Positions 35,634-48,500 of a stretch of DNA of 64,000 nt are shown here, in pieces (positions within the stretch are counted from its first letter, which is position 1; every line of letters begins with the position of its first letter). The stretch is from NCBI GenBank assembly GCA_000149265.1, contig CH002891.1, positions 529,604 through 593,603 of the forward strand. The letters run 5' to 3'. A program made the position numbers and the translations under genes. The notes under the pieces are model-generated. The model did no database searches, was not told the origin of the DNA, and saw nothing but the letters and a program-made list of their open reading frames with translations. This DNA is from Ciona savignyi (Eukaryota; Chordata; Ascidiacea; Phlebobranchia; Cionidae).

Positions 35634-36324
35634 ATTCCTTAACTTGTTGTCGCTATTACCGCACACTTGAAGGTTATTCACGATTATTGGATGATAACTC
35701 AGAAGGTTTCGACGACTTATTAGTTATCTGTGCTCAAAGTCAAGTGTTGTGCGTTGCTGATATTTTGTTTCCCCACCGTCGGGCTTACACATTGCGATAT
35801 AACTCCGGTTTGAGGTCGAGGTATTTTGACTATTACATGCGTGGTAACGTCACTCACGTTATTCACGGCAATGATACAAATGGATGGATATCTTATCAAA
35901 CTGCCTCAGATTATATTTATTTTGGAAATCTTTCTTTTTAACAAATTAAACTTTTCATTGATGACCTGTGCCAAACTCGCAAAATCTACTTGTTTTCTTG
36001 TTTACACGATAAAACTTATATGTTCTTTTACTACTCTTTTTTACTTCAGCTAAATTGGGTGTTCAAAAGTTGCACGACTTAATGTGACCAAGCCACCAAC
36101 AAGTAATGCAATCGAACAACATTGTTATAAAAAAATGTTTCCACGGAATTTTTCCTCGAATTTCAACAACAATAAGAATCCGGGCAATAGCAAAGTGGGG
36201 TAATGTTTTGTGACGTATTAAAAAATAAAACATCAGTTCCACGAAGATATATTTAGCATGTTCGAATGCGGACGTCATAATATGTGGGCTTGTGCGTCAC
36301 ATCCGTTACTACATTAGCAACATG

Positions 36325-36520
36325 TCCGACCGAATAGTTTGGTGGGTTAGTGGCCTTTCGGTCGAAGGATTGTAGGATCGAAACTAGTCGCTAGCTAGTT
36401 GGCTGGGTCCATCGTTAAGGTACTTAGCAGTTATCCAATGAAACGATGGTTTACTTCAAATAAAAGGATGTCCCAATCATACACAGCACTTTACGTCGAA
36501 AACGGTCAAAGTATGGCTGA
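36325..36520 (+). repeat. Composite SINE, 5' and middle parts
   Basis: TAGTTTGGTGGGTTAGTGGC, TCGGTCGAAGGATTGTAGGA, TCGAAACTAGTCGCTAGCTA, then TCCCAATCATACACAGCAC. The 3' third is missing. Confidence 0.75.
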
Positions 36521-36574
36521 AAGTTTTGTTAGCTAGCTTCACCCTGGAAATTGCCTGTGTAAGAACCCAAAAAT

Positions 36575-36640
36575 ACACCTCATACATACAGTCAAGCAAA
36601 GTAATACACCTCGGGCACACAGTCGAGCACAGTCTCACAA
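36575..36640 (-). repeat. 31-bp repeat, inverted, two copies
   Basis: On the minus strand it reads GCTCGACTGTGTGCCCGAGG, TGTATTACTTT, then GCTTGACTGTATGTATGAGG. It matches the 31-bp units at 1-62 and the core of the 109-bp minisatellite about 1 kb away. Confidence 0.7.
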
Positions 36641-37134
36641 GTGCACGGTTATTATAATACTTTATATATAATGCAAAATTAAACGACCACTACTTAACTG
36701 CATAAGAGAAGGCTTGGCCCTGAAAGGTTGATTCATAGCAGAAAGTGATACTGAAGTTATTGCTGTAAGTTGTGTATGATCAAATTGTAGTTAGAATTTC
36801 TTTGCTCAATCCACTAAACCAATCGTTTCCGACAGTTGTCTTGTCCAAGATATAATGGAATCATCTCCACATATCATTGAACGGCAGAGAACTGAGCTAT
36901 GAATCCAACGGCCATGGTTTTGTTGATTAATTAATATCCTGAAAAACACTTTTAGTTTAGTATGTAATTCATTTTTTGCCCAATTATTAAAAAATGGCAA
37001 ACGGATTAAATAACTTAAGGAAAGACAAACGACTGGAAACCCCAAACTACATATAGCGCCGATTTAAGAGGTTCGAGTGGTCAAATGGTTAAACGCGATC
37101 GTATTATATACATCTTTTCTTACTATCATTTTTC

Positions 37135-37255
37135 ATGCAGGCATCGTCTGTAAAGTGCCTTGCTCAGATACACAACTAACTAGCTGGCGACCAGTTTCGA
37201 ATCTGTATCCTATTGACTGAAAGGCGTTGCAATAACCAACTGAGCTATCTGGTAA
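37135..37255 (-). repeat. Composite SINE head fragment
   Basis: GCATCGTCTGTAAAGTGCCT, CTAGCTGGCGACCAGTTTCG, AATCTGTATCCTATTGACTG and AAAGGCGTTGCAATAACCAA match the minus strand of the family's 5' half. Confidence 0.7.
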
Positions 37256-38374
37256 ATCGTTTTTACGATTTCACTATTTGGTTTGTTGGGTAATACATAC
37301 TTGCGTTTTTGTTGTAAAGTTTGCTATTGGAGTAACGAAAGAGTTTTTTGGGTCAAAACCCGTAAACTGTAGCGTCCACGTCTCTTTTGTAGAATAACAT
37401 GAAATCACGCAGATTGACCAATAATAGAAGTTGTATAAGAATGGCGTTTGGTTTATTATGGTACAGCGATGATGTAGAGTTAGAAACCCTTTATGAAAAA
37501 TACTGTAATACTTCGAAAATTCGACAAAAACGACAGGTTTTTTCATTATATACTTAAGCACACGCCAGTTTCAACTCGACCAACTAATATTTAAATCATT
37601 TGTGATTAAAAAATATCAAAATAATTATAAATCACGCCTCCATATACTAATGTACCAAGAACATCCAGAAAGGACCTGGGGATGATGGCGCTGATGGTAG
37701 ACAAGATTGGGGCAACGACTACTGTATTAAATGTGCGGTTCTTGTATAAATAAACATCGTAATTGCGTAACCTGTGTTATACGGATCCCGTCTAAAAAAC
37801 GGTCACACATAGTTTTGGTCCGATTTTTACTTTATTTATTTTTTTTGAGAAATGCGGTATCGGGGTGTCTTATCCGTTTAAAATCAAGGTACAGCACATA
37901 ATGATGTCATAAAGCTTGTTCCGCAATCAAGCGATTTTTGTGTTCTGAGTCGGTTTTCTTACTCGCGTTGCGTGAAGTGGCTGAGACACAAAACTAAAAC
38001 ACAAGCTCAGCCGTATTTGGCTCCGCTTAACACTGTGGTAAATGATTCATATCTTGAGTCTGACTATTTTATATAGTAGAGCAAGCTTAGTCAGTGAGCG
38101 AAAACTCATTAAGACGATCCGTTCCAAGTAACCTAGTTTACGCGCTTAAGTAGCCACGTGACTGGAAAACTAGGTCACTTCAGTCAAAGGGTAAATCGCT
38201 TTCCGGATATTTTAAATGGATTTAATTTAGATCTCAATGGTCCAGTGCGATGGGTGATTTAACAAAAGAAACGTTCAGTGTGATGCGAAATTACGTCTTT
38301 CAGTGAGCGAATTTAAACAATTGCAATTTTACACATTATACATGCGATATATTTGCACCGCTTACACATTACCT

Positions 38375-38475
38375 TCATCTGTCCATCTGCCACGCATTTA
38401 TAAAGTCCATTTCATGTTTATGTTAGACCGAATCAACCTTAATAACCACACCACCTGTCCATCTGCGTCACGCTG
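38375..38475 (-). repeat. GTGGCGCAGATGGACAGG family repeat, minus strand, two overlapping copies
   Basis: CATCTGTCCATCTGCCACGC and ATTTATAAAG, then CGAATCAACCTTAATAACCA and CACCTGTCCATCTGCGTCAC. Two family copies lie head to tail within 100 bases. Confidence 0.6.
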
Positions 38476-39599
38476 AATACCATGTAAGAGTAACGTTCCA
38501 AGAACAATGTAAGCAGAGAAATCGTCAAAATTAGTGAGGTCTCTTAACAAATGACTTGTATTATAAAACACGATTAAAAACAGCCACAACTTATAAAGAT
38601 ACAAAACATAAGGAGCAATTTCGCCAAGGGTGTTTGGCAAAAACTTGAAATAATATTAAGCTCGACACACAACCGTAATGTAAAGTAGATAAGACTTAAT
38701 ATATTACTTTGTGCATACACAAAATAGATAAGAAAAATTCCCCCTTATACTTCTTTCATTTTCATACAGACTATTCTAAATTACAGCTGACGTATTCAGC
38801 ATAATGCTGAACTATGGAATTACTCTGTCGTTAATAACATGTTTATCTCAGTATACGTAATCTATACGTTGTGATGGTTTAAATAAGCAGATATTGTGTA
38901 ATGGAAGGCGATTTCATGGTAATGTTCTATTTATATCAGGTTGTACAATTCATTCGGCAAGTTTATTTTTCCTTTTTAAAAGTGGATTTCGAATGAAATT
39001 ATGGCAAGTTATTAATAATACCCGCTAAAGCCCAGTATACGCACTGATCAGAGTTTTATTAGTTTTTTTAAATAGGGTAAAGTATATACTCACTGAGCAG
39101 AGCCCATACTTTGGCCGTTGTAACGTTTCGGATATATTGGCCATATATATATATATGCAGCTTAAATATGGGTACCCTTATAAAAGACTGATCTGGCCTA
39201 AGTGTGAACAGTACATAACACATATATGACCCGTAGCTAATTTCGTGACTGGGTAAAGGTACATTATATTGTATATAACTTAGTAGCCGCTTTTAATGTT
39301 GAAACTACTGTCAATTCGCGAATTTGTTTCATTATTTTAAATGGCTTAAATTTATACCAATAACCAAGTTTACTGAGGAAGCCATGAAATGCCTCGCTGT
39401 GGTGTTAATACCATTTATGAAACAACACGGGACCTACAATCGCGGTATCGTGTTAGAAACCAGGCAAAATGATTCTTTTTTTACTAGTAACTGCATTGCC
39501 ACCCAATAAGGCCTCTATAGTATCCACTGTTTGTATATTTGAGCTTTCAATTGCATGCCAGCAAGGATTTGTAGGCAGTTGATTAATCCTTAAGTTTTC

Positions 39600-40034
39600 A
39601 CCGGAAAGGCGCACAAAGAGCTTCAAAAGGTGCTAAAATCTTTCATTGAGGAGATTTTAAATGGTGCGAAGAATCGGCTCAAACGGTCTGTACTTTGTAA
39701 AGATGTTACCACTGTATTTGAGATTCTCGCCTTTTGTATTTGCCATCCTCACCTTAGATATATATGTCTGGAGCCTCTGTTGGATGATCCTTCAACAAGA
39801 CAACGTGTAATCTCCAGCACAGAAGGCTCTAGACACTCTAAACTCGTTTTAAATGGTTCCAAAAAGTTAGGGAGTCAGTTTAGATTTGATGAAATGTTAT
39901 CGAAAGATACACACCGCACAATGTGTTGCGTTCGCGTGGGTGTTGCTCGGTGTGCAGATATCTTGGTTTGCAAGTCTTGGTCACGATTAGCTAAAAATAG
40001 TCTATGTTCAGTTAATTTGCATCGTAACGTATAA
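39600..40034 (+). other. Possible coding ORF of unknown function
   Basis: An ORF runs to the TAA at 40032. Its first part reads like a helical protein (KELQKVLKSFIEEILNGAKN) and follows an acceptor-like CCTTAAG. The second half is less convincing and no family is recognisable. It may be an exon of an unseen gene or a chance ORF. Confidence 0.2.
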
Positions 40035-41292
40035 AACTGGAGAAATTTCGTACAGACAGCTGTATAATCCGTATTATAAAGTCTGGATAAGTGTTCTCTA
40101 GGACAGGCCAGAAAAAAACAGAATTTAATAGGATTGATTATGTGTAATATAGGAATGGTCTTGGCCTGGTGAAACTACGACGTCGATTAACAGGTAGCAT
40201 CCGATTTAAATGCGTTTCTAGGGCTCCTGTAACCCGAACCCTAAAAGCAGGAAGAATTAAACTCCGAGAAAGAACCGGTTGCGTACACAACTATGCAATA
40301 GAAATGCACACGGTATGTTTACTGATGGCCGAATCAACTGCATCGAAGTAAGATTACACGCTTGCCGCGTATTCCACTTCGCGTAAACCTGTTTACAGTC
40401 GTATCGAGGTTATGTTTTTGAGAAAGTCTCCACACGCCATATAGATGCATTAGACAAACATCAATCTGGTATATAAGTCCAAATCTCTCCGCACAAAGTA
40501 ATGATTCTGGGCAACAGCTTTCCAGGAAGGTTAGATAACAAGGTATTTATGTGGAAAGAGGAGTTTAAGTCAGCATTTTCGCGATGAGGGTGATCTAGTT
40601 GTCTCTCAGTCGGTTTTGCACAGATAAAAAGCGCGAATGTAATAAGTTTTTGACTCATTATCTGCGCCCGTTAACTGCGGTTGTTTCGTTTTGAACGGTC
40701 GTAAGAACTGCATATGAACAACTTTTTATTCGCATGTTTAAAAGCTAATCGTGGCATTTAACCCTGAATAAGCAAAGTACTAGTGAGATATAGTTATTAA
40801 GGTCATTTGACCATTGGCTTGCTTATTGAAGTTATGTTCGTCACAGTAGTCCATTACGCAAACCGACGGGACGTAGATTAGTGGTTCAATAAGACGTCGA
40901 AGGAAAAAGAGTCTTATTACAGCACCGACTTAAATTGGGTTACACGTGTAGATTATAGAGCTCGGAATAAAAGGGGGACGATTGTAGCGAGTGTAAATAT
41001 ACGATTGTGTGAGGTGATAGTTAGTGTGGTTTGACCGAAATGCGAATAAAAGAGTTCGTGATTCCAACTTAAATTCGAGGATTGCTGTATACTTAGTGCG
41101 TCTGGCTCTGTTTCACGCAAAGCGACTCCCAAGACGCGATATCCTTTGTTTTGGCAAAGAATTAGAAGATTCTAGATAAATTCAAAATTGGACATAAACT
41201 AGTGATGTATAAATGGTATCGGTTAAAATATTGCACAGTGCAGTTTTCCAGGTTTATTTGTGTACACGTATATATGATAAATGGAATAGTAA

Positions 41293-41352
41293 TGTGGCGT
41301 AGATGGACCAGCGTTGCGCTTATCAAGCGCTTTTGTGTGCAAATAAACATTC
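41293..41352 (+). repeat. GTGGCGCAGATGGACAGG family repeat
   Basis: GTGGCGTAGATGGACCAGCG, TTGCGCTTATCAAGCGCTTT and TGTGTGCAAATAAACATTCA follow the family order. A preceding AGGTTTATTTGTGTACACGT may be the end of another copy. Confidence 0.6.
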
Positions 41353-42573
41353 ATAAATGAGCTACTAAGCACATCTAACTTACTAAGATAGTCAGTCAAA
41401 ACTTCAGATCCGTGCATTAGCTCCATACTGATCGTGTGAACTCATATAACCCGCTAGGCTCGCTCAGCATGCGGCTGCTAGCGCTGTGTGGACGAACAAA
41501 AGATCAAAAGTCGATTTCAGCCGAACAAATTGGAAGCCGCAAAGCGTCTGAATAACCCATTTTACGCCCAACCGCTCGGCTAGAATCTCTTTCAATATAA
41601 AAGATAAACAAAGAATTGGGTCGCCATGCTTTGTTCCCATTTCGCGCAAGAAGTTTGCTCTTGTGCGCAAAATATTTCCAAAGCTCTTATTGTGCACAGT
41701 TTCAGTAAACGAAATCACCTGTCCATCGGCGCCACTTTATTAAATTACGGCAGTGCAGTTTATTTAACGTAGCATCAATAAGCGCGCCTTGTGAACAGTA
41801 AGTGGCTCGATTTAAGTGGTGGTTTAGAAACTGCTGTACGGAGGTTATTTCAAACTAACATCCAGTAAAACGTCGCATTGAACTGAATCGAGCTACGCGA
41901 TTCTTGTTTTTGTTCATTCTTCGAGGATTTCGTACATCCGTGATAACCACAGTCGCGTAATCGTTTGTCCACATACCTTGCCGTCGGCCAAATCCAGCGT
42001 GCATGGTTATAACAAGGCCAGGGCGTATCATAGTATTAAATACTTTTTAATCATAAGCTTCTTTATTCGTCCAAATCCTCGGTCGCCATGACGACTGATG
42101 CATCTTTTGTACGGTCAGATTATAGAGCACGTGATTGCTAGTCAACCAATCAGCGCAGAAGCGTTTTCGGCGTTTTTCTTATAATTTTCCCTCGAGCGAA
42201 TAACGCTTCGATCAAACCGGTCATTTGGGAATCGCGTGTTCCGAAACGAATGTTAAGTACCGTGTGTCTCAGTATGACCAATATGTCCTTGTGAGAGACA
42301 ATGCTTCCACGAAAACTTGTGATTTAGACCTCAGGATTCCAGACAACAGATCGCAATCTCAGCACCGAAGGCACCAAATATGTTGACTCAGAAACGCCAG
42401 ATAGATTTTGGTCGAGTTTAAAATTTACAATACATTTTGGGTTCTTTGGATTTAGCCATTAACGTTCTTCCATTAATTCTGACGCCCTTTTACAGCAAAA
42501 GTAAGCGGATCTTGGTTAAATAAGAAATTTAAACCTGACAATAAAACGAAGAATTGAAACCTGATCCGGCAAA

Positions 42574-45500
42574 ATGTGGGCGCTTTTAGAGAAGATTTCT
42601 GAACAAGTAAGTAATTAATTCTTTGCGGTTTTAGCGCTTGGATCTTCAATTTATTTTTGTGTTTAATTCATTAAATCAAGTGTTTCGACTGTTTGTCAGT
42701 CAAGGGGTTTTAAGCTAAATGACTGGCGATTTACATATAAATCGCAATACGTCACATTGCGCTGTATTATATCGAAGTTTTTAAATCGAATTTTGTCAAA
42801 TAGCTGGCTAAGTTAACGACAAGGTTTATTTTACCTCACAATGCATTTCGAAGAGTTTAGCTCAATTATTGAAAAACAGGTAACCAGTCTACGCTGTTTA
42901 ATTATGGCAGCGAGTAATTCGTATTATTCTTTTTTAAATTTTAATTTTTGTTCTTTTCACGTGAAGTAAATGAAATATAGACCATATCTAGTCGTAAACA
43001 TAACAATAAACATAACAACTGCCTAAAACTAGAAAAAAATTAGTGATAAATCTCGCAACGAGATGTTCAACAAACAACGATTTCTTAAGTTTTCGGTGAA
43101 AATATATTTCTTGTGATGCTTGTACTGTCGTATCACACCATGTGAAGCTACTCGAAAGAGGCGATAACGTTTTAATATCCACGACGGTTATATTGTAAAC
43201 AGCATTCAGATTAAGATTCAGTTATTATTTACGCGCGTTCCGCTTCATATAACGCTGTTGTTACAGCAAAGCATTCTCATTTTTCATTTTAATCCAGACA
43301 CGAAACCCAAAACTTCGTGGTTAGCTGATCGACATATTTCACTCTATTCTTGTTGCTGCATCGAACAGCCAAAGTTATTAACAACCTTCGTGCATTTCAG
43401 GTGACGAAATACAGCACATTCCTGGGTCAACTGTGGTATATCATCGTCTTTGTATTTCGACTCATCGTTGTCGTTACTATTGGTGGTGCAGGTAAGGTCC
43501 CATTGGTTATAATTGTTAAAAAAAACAATGTTTGTTTTAGCACCGAACCCGAAATCATTGGATTGGTGACAAAGTTTGCAGTAATTCGTGTTTACGAGCC
43601 GATCTTTCAACGATTGAGCCCAATTAACCTATTTAACACAAACCTTGTCAAACAAGCCACTTTGCGATTGCTCTGTGGTTTAACGACGGTACTTGCTTAA
43701 CTATTAGCTGTATAAGAGCTCCACCAAATATAGGACAGTTGGTGGAATGATATTAAAGTTGCGTTGTCCCAATGCACCGGTGCGTAGCAATTGTCATTTA
43801 ATTAAACATCAAAGTCATAACTTTCATGTTATTACTAAAAAGTGGTAATTAAAGTCCAGACATTTGATTAGATCAGCGGAAAATACGTTCTCAAACCGGG
43901 TTTTAGATAAATACGTGCCTTAAAGCACGGTCGTGTCTGGGAATGTTTATTATGGTGAGCTTGACTTTATACGGTAATTTCGCGTTTTCTTACTCGCCGT
44001 GGGCTAATTGTGCGACACAATCTCCATTGTTACGTCGCACGTCGAAATAAGAGCTCCTATTATTCTGGATGGAGTTGTGTTTTGATTTTTAGTGAAATCA
44101 TGTCCACATTATACGTTTTAAATCCCAAGCATGTTACTTCGATCACATTTTACCGCAGTTAAATGTGGCAGATGGCTTACTTCATAAATTTGAACTGCGC
44201 CCAAATATTCATGTTGTGATAATACGGCCACCATTTAAAGATCGCTTTCATCTAATTATCGCTGACGACGATCATGATAAATGTAATAACACTTAGAGCG
44301 ACGAACTCAAATCCAATTATGCTCGTTATCCAGACTGATAGCTAATATATAAACATTCACTTAAAAAATATTTAATTTCCTTTCTTAAGTTCCATTTTTA
44401 TTTAAAAAAATATATTTTGCGCTGGAAAAAAGTCGTTCTTTTGTTGCGTTTTAGATGGTGCATTTGTATACAAATAAACCTTTATAAGCGCCTCGCCTTT
44501 GCATCTGCGCCAAACTTTCGAAGTGCCAATCATCTATATTTGTAGACAAAATCAATTTCATGAAATTTTTTTTAATTTACCATCAAGTTATCTCCTGACC
44601 CTCCATGGACATCGTAAAATACACTGAGCACGCTAATAACTACATCGTTCGTTTAAAATGCACCAAGTCTCTTATTACTTTTGTAGCCACGATCACCCAT
44701 CAACACTGGTAAAACAACAACATGTTCTATAAACTAGGTCAACAACACTGTATTGTTCCCGGATCAAAGCACTACTAACCTCGTCCCACTATAATATATA
44801 GTCAGTCGTCGAAAACGAATTAACATAATGTACCGAAATCATAATAGTTCCGGTAATTTGACAAAAGACGGTAGACTTTGTGTTACAATATGAATATTAT
44901 GATCCGGTGGACACGTAAATCAGTGGCGCCCTGAGGGAATTAATAAAAAGCGAGACAACCAAGATTTCCCACAGCAATTACAATAAACGCTCACGATGTA
45001 TAGAATGTTGGTTCGTGGAGAATGTTAAGCAATTTGGGAGAATAAAGAAGAAAATTCCGCGCTTAAAATTTTGTACCATTTTGGACGAACCGTTGAAAAC
45101 TTAATTAATTCACTCTTTTATCTTTTATTTTATTGCGTCAATCATCTTAAAAGAGGTTGAATACACACTCCACAATTAGTTTCCGTTTTCCGTCATCAAA
45201 TTTTTTCATTTGTAATCTTCTGTATTGTTTCCATTCTATAACCCAAACCACACCATCGCTTTCCCAAGTCTTATTTTAAACTGCATTAGCGCATTGTTTT
45301 TCATTGTGCGGCGCGCTTATAAGATATCCTTATGTTTATTTTATACCAGTCAGCGATATATATTTGCATTGACAAACAAGTCCAAATGCTGACAGAAGTT
45401 TAAACTTTGGCATACTTAAGCTATGCAACGTAAGGAAGTTACTGTGATGTCATAAATGATGACGAAACTTTCATCATCATATTGACTCATCACAAACTAA

Positions 45501-48500
45501 TGTCGAGAAACGTATTTGCGGCATTACGAAACTCTGTCGTCATCCGCATTTTATGTTTAATCAGATAGCCATTATACAAAGTGTATCACTTATACGGGTT
45601 TCTGTTTTTTAAAAAATCAGATTTTTTTAAATCTCCTGAGTTTCCTGTGTAGCCCTTTAATACGCGAATTCGTTTGTTACTTAACAATAACATTCGAGTT
45701 TCGAGAGAATACTTGAGTTTTCGAATTCGACTGCTTAAGTGCTTGGTCGATTTCATTTTGCTTTATGACGTCACAGTAAACGCGCGCGGCAAGGAGTCAT
45801 TCTAAAGTCCTTGTTTCCCATTGTTACGTCGCCAAAGCTTGAAAAACCGGTGCAGTCGTGTCTAATTGTTACATCATAATAACAATGTCAGTTTTAAAAT
45901 GACAGACTGTTGCGTAATAACCCGGATCTATGACGTCAATAATTTGCTGCTGAACCTTTGATCTTCGACCTTTTAACAAGCCGAATTAATTAAACGAATT
46001 AATTTTGTATTTTACCTAACACAAGTCTATAACGATCTGCCCACTATACACCTGATGTTAACATGGCAGGCAAGAGACCATGTGTCCAATCTATCTTCGT
46101 GTAATTGTATTATTCTCTAAAAATATTCCTTAAAATATCTCCGTACAAAGGTAATTGAGTCAATTCTGGATGGACGCGACTCTAAAACAACACACCGCAT
46201 GGCAAATTAAATAATTATAAACAGACTTCACTCTTCGGTTTATAATATCATTTATTTTTAGATGTGTTTTTGTGTAAATATTTATTGATTTATATTTCTT
46301 TGTTTTTCCGCAATTGGATTTCTTTTTATTATTGTTTACGGTAAACATTTAACTAATTTCAAAATTAATAATTTTTTTAATCATCGTCTAAGATTTTGTG
46401 CAAAATATCTTCATCCAAGAACACTGGGTTGAAGTACTTAACTGATTACATACTTGTGAATAAGTCTGATCATCCTCCCCAGTGTACGGCGATGAACAGT
46501 CTGCATTCAAATGCAGCACGGATGTTGTTGGATGCCAGAACATCTGTTACAACCAGTTTGCCAAGATCTCTCATATGAGATTCTGGGCGTTTCAGGTCAG
46601 TTTCCGGCATTTTCAGTATTTTGTTGAGCATTTCAGATAGCTGACGCTATTATGCATAATACTAATAGTTATTGTTACCACTTACACTTAGATATAGTAA
46701 TCAGAATAGATTTGATGACAATAGCGTTATTGGTTGTTTCCAGCCAAAAAAAAGTATATTCACATTCTTCATGTCATTAAATCCTCAACCCACATAACTC
46801 TTGCGTTTAAACACTATATATAAGTCATTTCCCAACTTACCGTCTTAACTATATGATACTGAACATTCCACCTACAGTTGCTCGCTGTCACAACCCCGAC
46901 CGTGTTCTTCCACTTCTACTCCATGTACATGTCGGGTGAGATCCAGAAGTTGAAAGACGCCGAGGATCATTTGCGTCAACTCGAGGAAGGGGAACAGGAA
47001 CAACTTCTTCCGGTGGGAACTTTGTGTTTTGTTCTTGGGAGCGGATTCCAATGAACAGATAATGGTCTCTCCAGACCCGTCTTGTTAATGAAGAGATGTT
47101 AATGGATTTTAATCAACGTTGATTGGAAGAGATTTTAAGATTGTTTGCTTTAACGAAGAGAAGTTGCACGGTTTTTAAACCTCTAGTTTAATAGTTCACT
47201 TTCTAATGATTTAGTTTTAAATTCTAATATGTGAACAGAAAAGTGCGAAAGATGAAAAAGACTTCAAGAAAATGTCGAAACGAAGAAAGAGCATCGGAAA
47301 CGTGAAAGTTCGACGAATTTATTCTGGAACTGGACTGAAAGAGGTTAATTCTTGGTTTATAGTGGAAAGCAATGTTAAATAATCTACACCGGATTACCTC
47401 AATTGAGTTCCAGGATTGTTTGAATTATCTGACATTAATGTGAAATATAGAAGTTTATGTAACGAAACTAAATACCGGAACATTTTAACAACCAAACATT
47501 TCCTCAGGTTCCATACACAAACAAAATCCACTACGCCTACTACTTGAGCATAATCATCCGATTGGTAATGGAAGGAGTTTTTATCTACATCGGCTATTGC
47601 CTCTTCAAACTAATGGTGGGTGTGTTTCTTTGTTTTGTATTGCAAATTCGTTTTGAATTCGACAAAATAATTAGTGTAGAGCTATGGTCATGTTTTTGGT
47701 AACATTTAATTTTAAACATGATGTATTTGATTTACTACCTGAATTTCACCTATTAAAAATACGTTTGTTTGGCATAGTTCAATATGTTACTCGTTGTAAC
47801 CTTGGAAGAATAATGCGTCACAATATATAAATTTTTAATATTGAGACTTTCGGAATCTCACCTCATCCCATTCTAAAGTACCAAGTAACATCTCGGATGG
47901 TCTGAATACGGTTTCGTATGAATTAAGTTCATTGAATTCTTTACCGATTTCACCCTGTAATCACCGAACTCTCCCGCAGGACCCGAAATGCCAGGACAAC
48001 CCGACCGACCCGATGTGCCCGGGGAGCAACAACCCAATCTACTTCCTGTGGATGCGAGTTCCCGCCATGTACAAGTGCGAGGGCGACCCAGGCACTGACG
48101 TCTACACCGCATGCACCATGCACGTGCGAGACAACGGATTCGTACCCTGCTTTGTGTCAAGACCATACGTAAGGATTTGACGATAAATGTGAAATATTTT
48201 TAAAGAAGCTGAAAACTAGCGACACATAACGATTACGGTAGTTCTAATCGGAAGATTTGGGCCGCAGAGTTTTCTTTTATTTCTAAAATCCAAAACAAGA
48301 TCTTTCTCTGACATCTACCTGTACAATAGAAATACGACCCAGTTAAAAGTAGTTATGAATCGGGATGTGAAATGGTCATTTTGTGATATACGGAATTAAT
48401 TTTGAATATTTGGTCATTTTGTTTGATATAAAAAATCACAGGTCGTGAGGTATTTATCATGATCAGTATGACAATTCGTGGTTAGCGCATTTTCAACCAA

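Larger units (their letters stand above)
35634..42573. other. 7-kb stretch without a firmly supported gene
   Basis: Contains two SINEs (36.3 and 37.1 kb), the inverted 31-bp repeat, members of the GTGGCGCAGATGGACAGG family, an AT microsatellite at 39143-39157 and one possible ORF at 39.6 kb. The last 450 bases before the connexin ATG carry a CACGTG E-box and an inverted CCAAT motif (ACCAATCAGCG near 42147) and are likely promoter. Confidence 0.5.

Noticed and set aside
35507..35941. 144-codon plus-strand ORF
   Set aside because: Its first part is antisense to the lectin signal-peptide exon; no splice sites or recognised domain. Likely chance.
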